Position numbers and translations under genes: made by a program
Notes under the pieces: model-generated
The model's input: only the letters and a program-made list of their open reading frames with translations
Database searches by the model: none
What the model was told of the DNA's origin: nothing
Origin: Streptomyces flavofungini
GTDB lineage: Bacteria > Actinomycetota > Actinomycetes > Streptomycetales > Streptomycetaceae
NCBI RefSeq assembly: GCF_030388665.1
Contig: NZ_CP128846.1
Location: 5,158,501-5,222,500, forward strand
Direction of reading: 5' to 3'
Length of the DNA stretch: 64,000 bases
In this document: piece after piece, positions 61,142-64,000 of the stretch
Position numbering within the stretch: the stretch's first letter is position 1
Layout: every line of letters begins with the position of its first letter

Positions 61142-62587
61142 ATGTCCCCCTCGGCCAGCGCTCCGGTCGACGCCAAGCAGCCCCCGAATTCCCCGCAGGG
61201 CGGGCTCGACGGCTTCTTCAAGATCTCGGAGCGGGGCTCGACCCTGGCCAGGGAAGTACGGGGCGGCTTCGCCACCTTCTTCGCGATGGCCTACATCATC
61301 GTGCTCAACCCGATCATCCTCGGCAGCGCCAAGGACATGTACGGCCACCAGCTCGACAACAAGCAGCTGGTCACCGCCACCGTCCTCACGGCCGCGTTCA
61401 CCACGCTGCTCATGGGCGTCATCGGCAACGTCCCGATCGCCCTCGCCGCCGGTCTCGGCGTGAACACCGTGGTCGCTCTGCAGCTCGCGCCGCGGATGTC
61501 CTGGCCGGACGCCATGGGCATGGTCGTCCTCGCGGGCTTCGTGGTGATGCTCCTGGTGGCCACGGGGCTGCGGGAGCGCGTGATGAGCGCCGTGCCGCTC
61601 GGCCTGCGCAAGGGCATCGCGATCGGCATCGGCCTGTTCATCATGCTGATCGGCCTCGTCGACGCGGGCTTCGTCTCGCGCATCCCCGACGCCGCGCACA
61701 CCACCGTGCCCCTCCAGCTCGGCGGCGACGGTCACCTGAACGGCTGGCCGGTGCTCGTCTTCGTGCTCGGCGTGCTGCTCACGCTGGCGCTCCTGGTCCG
61801 CAAGGTACCGGGCGCGATCCTGCTGTCCATCGTCGTCATGACGATTCTGGCCATGATCATCCATGCGGTCGCGGACGTGCCGTCCTGGGGCCTGACGACC
61901 CCGGAGTGGCCCGGCAACCCGGTCTCCACGCCCGACTTCGGCCTGGTCGGTGAGATCAGCCTGTTCGGCGGCTTCGACAAGGTCGGCATCCTCACCGGTG
62001 TCCTGTTCGTCTTCACCGTGCTGCTCTCGTGCTTCTTCGACGCGATGGGCACGATCATGGGCATCGGCGACGAGGCCCACCTGACCGACGACAAGGGCAA
62101 CATGCCCGGCATCAACAAGGTGCTCTTCGTCGACGGCATCGCGGTCGCCGCGGGCGGCGCCTCCTCCGCCTCGGCCACCACCTGCTTCGTGGAGTCCACG
62201 GCGGGCGTCGGCGAGGGCGCGCGGACCGGCCTCGCCAACGTCGTCACCGGCGGTCTCTTCGCCGTGGCGCTGTTCCTCACGCCGCTCGCCACGATGGTGC
62301 CCTCGCAGGCGGCCACGCCCGCGCTGCTCGCGGTCGGCTTCCTGATCCTGTCCGGCTCGATCGGCGCGATCGACTGGAGCGACTACACCATCGCGATCCC
62401 GGCGTTCGTGACGATGCTGATGATGCCGTTCACGTACTCGATCACGAACGGCATCGGCATGGGCTTCATCGCCTTCACCGTGCTGCGGCTCGTGGCCGGG
62501 CGGGGCCGCGAGGTGCCGGTCGCCATGTACGCGGTGTCCGCCGTGTTCGCCTTCTACTACCTGATGCCGGCGCTCGGTCTCACGTAG
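61142..62587 (+). CDS. NCS2 family purine permease (AzgA-like)
   Basis: 481 residues from ATG 61142. About 12-14 membrane segments; hallmarks GGFATFFAMAYIIVLNP, GLGVNTVVALQLAP (AGLGVN variant of the family's AAG(L)xN motif), DAMGTIMGIGDEA, and ASSASATTCFVESTAGVGEGARTGLANVVTGGLF. The family carries adenine, guanine or hypoxanthine with protons. Specificity is not predicted. Upstream lies a leader with repeats, so it is probably regulated. Confidence 0.93.
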   Translation: MSPSASAPVDAKQPPNSPQGGLDGFFKISERGSTLAREVRGGFATFFAMAYIIVLNPIILGSAKDMYGHQLDNKQLVTATVLTAAFTTLLMGVIGNVPIALAAGLGVNTVVALQLAPRMSWPDAMGMVVLAGFVVMLLVATGLRERVMSAVPLGLRKGIAIGIGLFIMLIGLVDAGFVSRIPDAAHTTVPLQLGGDGHLNGWPVLVFVLGVLLTLALLVRKVPGAILLSIVVMTILAMIIHAVADVPSWGLTTPEWPGNPVSTPDFGLVGEISLFGGFDKVGILTGVLFVFTVLLSCFFDAMGTIMGIGDEAHLTDDKGNMPGINKVLFVDGIAVAAGGASSASATTCFVESTAGVGEGARTGLANVVTGGLFAVALFLTPLATMVPSQAATPALLAVGFLILSGSIGAIDWSDYTIAIPAFVTMLMMPFTYSITNGIGMGFIAFTVLRLVAGRGREVPVAMYAVSAVFAFYYLMPALGLT

Positions 62588-62665
62588 CGCCCCGAAGGTC
62601 TCGCGTCGCACCCCTCGGGGGCGCGGGCCGGGGGCGGGGGCCCCGGCGGTGCCCCTGGGTGCCCC

Positions 62666-62842
62666 CTAGGCGTAGAACTTCTCCGTCGCCTCGACGGACG
62701 ACTTGAACCGCTCGTCGAAGTCATCACGGATGAGCGTCCGGGCCACGTAGTCCTGGACGCTCATTCCTCTTTTCGCGGCGTGCTGCCGGATCCGGTCGAG
62801 CAGATCGCCGTCTATCCGCAGGCTGAGCACTGTCGATCCCAT
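62666..62842 (-). CDS. Small ribbon-helix-helix (Arc/CopG-like) protein
   Basis: 58 residues from ATG 62842: MGSTVLSLRIDGDLLDRIR continues to HAAKRGMSVQDYVARTLIRDDF. The pattern beta strand LSLRID, helix, turn, helix fits ribbon-helix-helix DNA-binding proteins, which often are transcriptional regulators or antitoxins. No toxin gene is adjacent. The gene is short and easily missed. Convergent with the NCS2 gene, stop 79 bp away. Target unknown. Confidence 0.75.
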   Translation of the reverse strand: MGSTVLSLRIDGDLLDRIRQHAAKRGMSVQDYVARTLIRDDFDERFKSSVEATEKFYA

Positions 62843-62974
62843 GAGGGACAGCGTTGCGGCCCTCTCGTGGGGGATGCCCGGCTTTCCGAATCCAGCTCAC
62901 TCATTCGGGTGACTAAAGGGTTCTGTGTGCCAGATCACGGGCAGCCCGGGCTTCTCCGGTCGGTAACCGAATGG

Positions 62975-63006
62975 TCTTTAGTTAGGGTAATGAGTTACGC
63001 TAAAGA
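62975..63006. promoter_or_regulatory. Inverted repeat before marR
   Basis: TCTTTAG (62975-62981) and CTAAAGA (63000-63006) are perfect inverted 7-mers 18 bases apart, with a nested GTAAT-GA-GTTAC. The segment is A+T rich and ends 2 bases before the marR start, so it fits an autoregulatory operator overlapping the promoter. Confidence 0.65.
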
Positions 63007-63008
63007 AC

Positions 63009-63446
63009 ATGCCGGACCTCTCCCATGGTGACAACGCTGCCGCCGTGAACTCGCTGCGCTCCGCCGTGATGCGCCTCTCCCGTCGACTCAAGCACCAGCG
63101 GGTCGACGAGTCGCTGAGCCCCACCGAGATGTCGGTGCTCGGCACCCTCGCCCGCTGTGGCAGCGCCACACCGGGTGAACTCGCCCGCAAAGAGCATGTG
63201 CAGCCGCCGTCGATGACCCGCATCGTCGCGCTCCTGGAGGCCAAGGGCCTGGTCAGGCTCGAACCGCACCCGGAGGACCGCCGCCAGAAGGTGGTGACCC
63301 AGACGGAGCAGGCCGAGGCCATGCTCGAGGAGAGCCGCCGCAAGCGGAACGCATGGCTCGCGAACCTCGCCGCCGACCTCGACGAGGACGAGTGGGAGGC
63401 GCTGCGCGCCGCCGCTCCGGTTCTGGAGAAGCTGGCCCACCTCTGA
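63009..63446 (+). CDS. MarR-family transcriptional regulator
   Basis: 145 residues. Winged helix: LSPTEMSVLGTLARCGSATPGELARKEHVQPPSMTRIVALLEAKGLVRLEPHPEDRRQK (about residues 33-90), with the wing HPEDRRQK. Flanking helices for dimerisation. Followed 25 bp downstream by an MFS gene on the same strand, the usual MarR-transporter pairing, so it probably controls that efflux pump and itself. Confidence 0.94.
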   Translation: MPDLSHGDNAAAVNSLRSAVMRLSRRLKHQRVDESLSPTEMSVLGTLARCGSATPGELARKEHVQPPSMTRIVALLEAKGLVRLEPHPEDRRQKVVTQTEQAEAMLEESRRKRNAWLANLAADLDEDEWEALRAAAPVLEKLAHL

Positions 63447-63471
63447 TCCGACGCCAAGGAGGCGAACCCTT

Positions 63472-64000
63472 TTGAGTACGGGATCCGGAGCAGACTCCGC
63501 CCCCGCACCGACCGCCCTCGACACCCCCGCCCGCCGCCGCTCAAGGAGCCTGCTTCGCAGGCGCCGTGATGATGGCCCCCACAAGACCTCGATGTTCAGC
63601 TCCCTGAGGATCCGGAACTACCGGCTCTTCGCCGCGGGAGCCGCCGTCTCCAACACCGGCACCTGGATGGCCCGCATCACCCAGGACTGGCTGGTCCTGA
63701 GCCTCACCGGCTCGTCCGCCGCCGTCGGCATCACCACCGCGATGCAGTTCCTGCCGATGCTGCTCTTCGGCCTGTACGGCGGCGTCATCGCCGACCGGTT
63801 CGCCAAGCGGAACCTGCTCTTCGTCACCCAGGGCGCCATGGGCCTGGGCGGCCTCTTCCTGGCCGCGATGACGCTCTCCGGCCACGTCCAGGTCTGGCAC
63901 GTCTACGCCACCGCGTTCTTCACCGGCCTGGTGACCGTCGTCGACAACCCGACCCGGCAGTCCTTCGTGTCCGAGCTCGTCGGCCCCGACCAGCTCCGCA
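63472..64000 (+). CDS. MFS transporter, N-terminal part
   Basis: Starts at TTG 63472, with AAGGAGG 9 bases upstream, and runs off the window. 176 residues are visible: a basic N-terminal tail, then LRIRNYRLFAAGAAVSNTGTWMARITQDWLVLSLTGS, GVIADRFAKRNLLF and DNPTRQSFVSELVGP, signatures of the MFS 'enterobactin exporter-like/Tet(V)-like' group (four or more membrane segments visible). The start cannot be an ATG; one at about 63592 is internal. Substrate unknown; linked to MarR. Confidence 0.88.
   Translation, partial: MSTGSGADSAPAPTALDTPARRRSRSLLRRRRDDGPHKTSMFSSLRIRNYRLFAAGAAVSNTGTWMARITQDWLVLSLTGSSAAVGITTAMQFLPMLLFGLYGGVIADRFAKRNLLFVTQGAMGLGGLFLAAMTLSGHVQVWHVYATAFFTGLVTVVDNPTRQSFVSELVGPDQLR

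Overview
The window is a stretch of Streptomyces chromosome. G+C is very high, third codon positions are almost all G or C, and GTG starts and 4-base ATGA/GTGA gene overlaps are common. The gene order (otsA, thrC, cysO, csp, groEL2, murQ/rpiR, mqnD/mqnB, CtpE-like pump, NCS2 permease) is the conserved core order I recall from the SCO4290-SCO4336 part of S. coelicolor. It is a core-genome region with small accessory insertions. No tRNA, rRNA, CRISPR array or intact prophage was seen.

Layout. 1-2.8 kb: trehalose and glucosylglycerate synthesis (otsB fragment, otsA, gpgS). 2.9-7.5 kb: a SAM-I riboswitch in front of thrC, a CysO-type sulfur carrier, a cold-shock protein, a 51-bp tandem duplication, and groEL2 behind a double CIRCE/promoter region. 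7.6-14.4 kb: ECF sigma factor and partner, PIG-V-like membrane protein, alpha/beta hydrolase, murQ with its RpiR regulator, two small proteins. 14.5-21.8 kb: a MacAB-like efflux operon, lipoprotein, and divergent two-component system with a GerMN lipoprotein; a decayed TnpB-type insertion sequence sits inside the efflux/lipoprotein unit. 21.8-30 kb: MFS pump, a DinB-GNAT fusion, HD protein, mycothiol-dependent-isomerase-like protein, a copper module (two CsoR-like operators, a periplasmic protein, CopA), and cutC behind a candidate DasR site. 30-38.3 kb: HelD-like RNA polymerase motor, XPB helicase, PD-(D/E)XK protein and an XPB-associated helicase-like protein. 38.5-46.6 kb: secreted serine protease, membrane protein, a complete iron-siderophore ABC importer behind an iron box, HAD phosphatase, and a second cold-shock protein. 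46.8-50.5 kb: futalosine-pathway menaquinone genes, a DUF2771 lipoprotein and an MFS protein. 51-55.8 kb: DUF3027 protein and a 1095-residue GHKL (sacsin/Hsp90-like) ATPase. 56.2-58 kb: tandem secreted paralogs with a nearly identical 3' part. 58-64 kb: CtpE-like P-type ATPase, DUF2530, NCS2 purine permease, a 58-residue ribbon-helix-helix protein, MarR regulator and the start of an MFS transporter.

The most informative signals beyond ordinary genes are regulatory (riboswitch, CIRCE pair, dre, RpiR, CsoR, iron box) and structural (TnpB relic, gene conversion, Streptomyces-type intergenic repeats that double as terminators). The best candidates for undescribed biology are the XPB / PD-(D/E)XK / helicase-like cluster at 32.8-38.3 kb and the DUF3027-GHKL ATPase pair at 51-55.8 kb. 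Their functions are not established by the sequence. All family assignments are by reading motifs; no database search was run.
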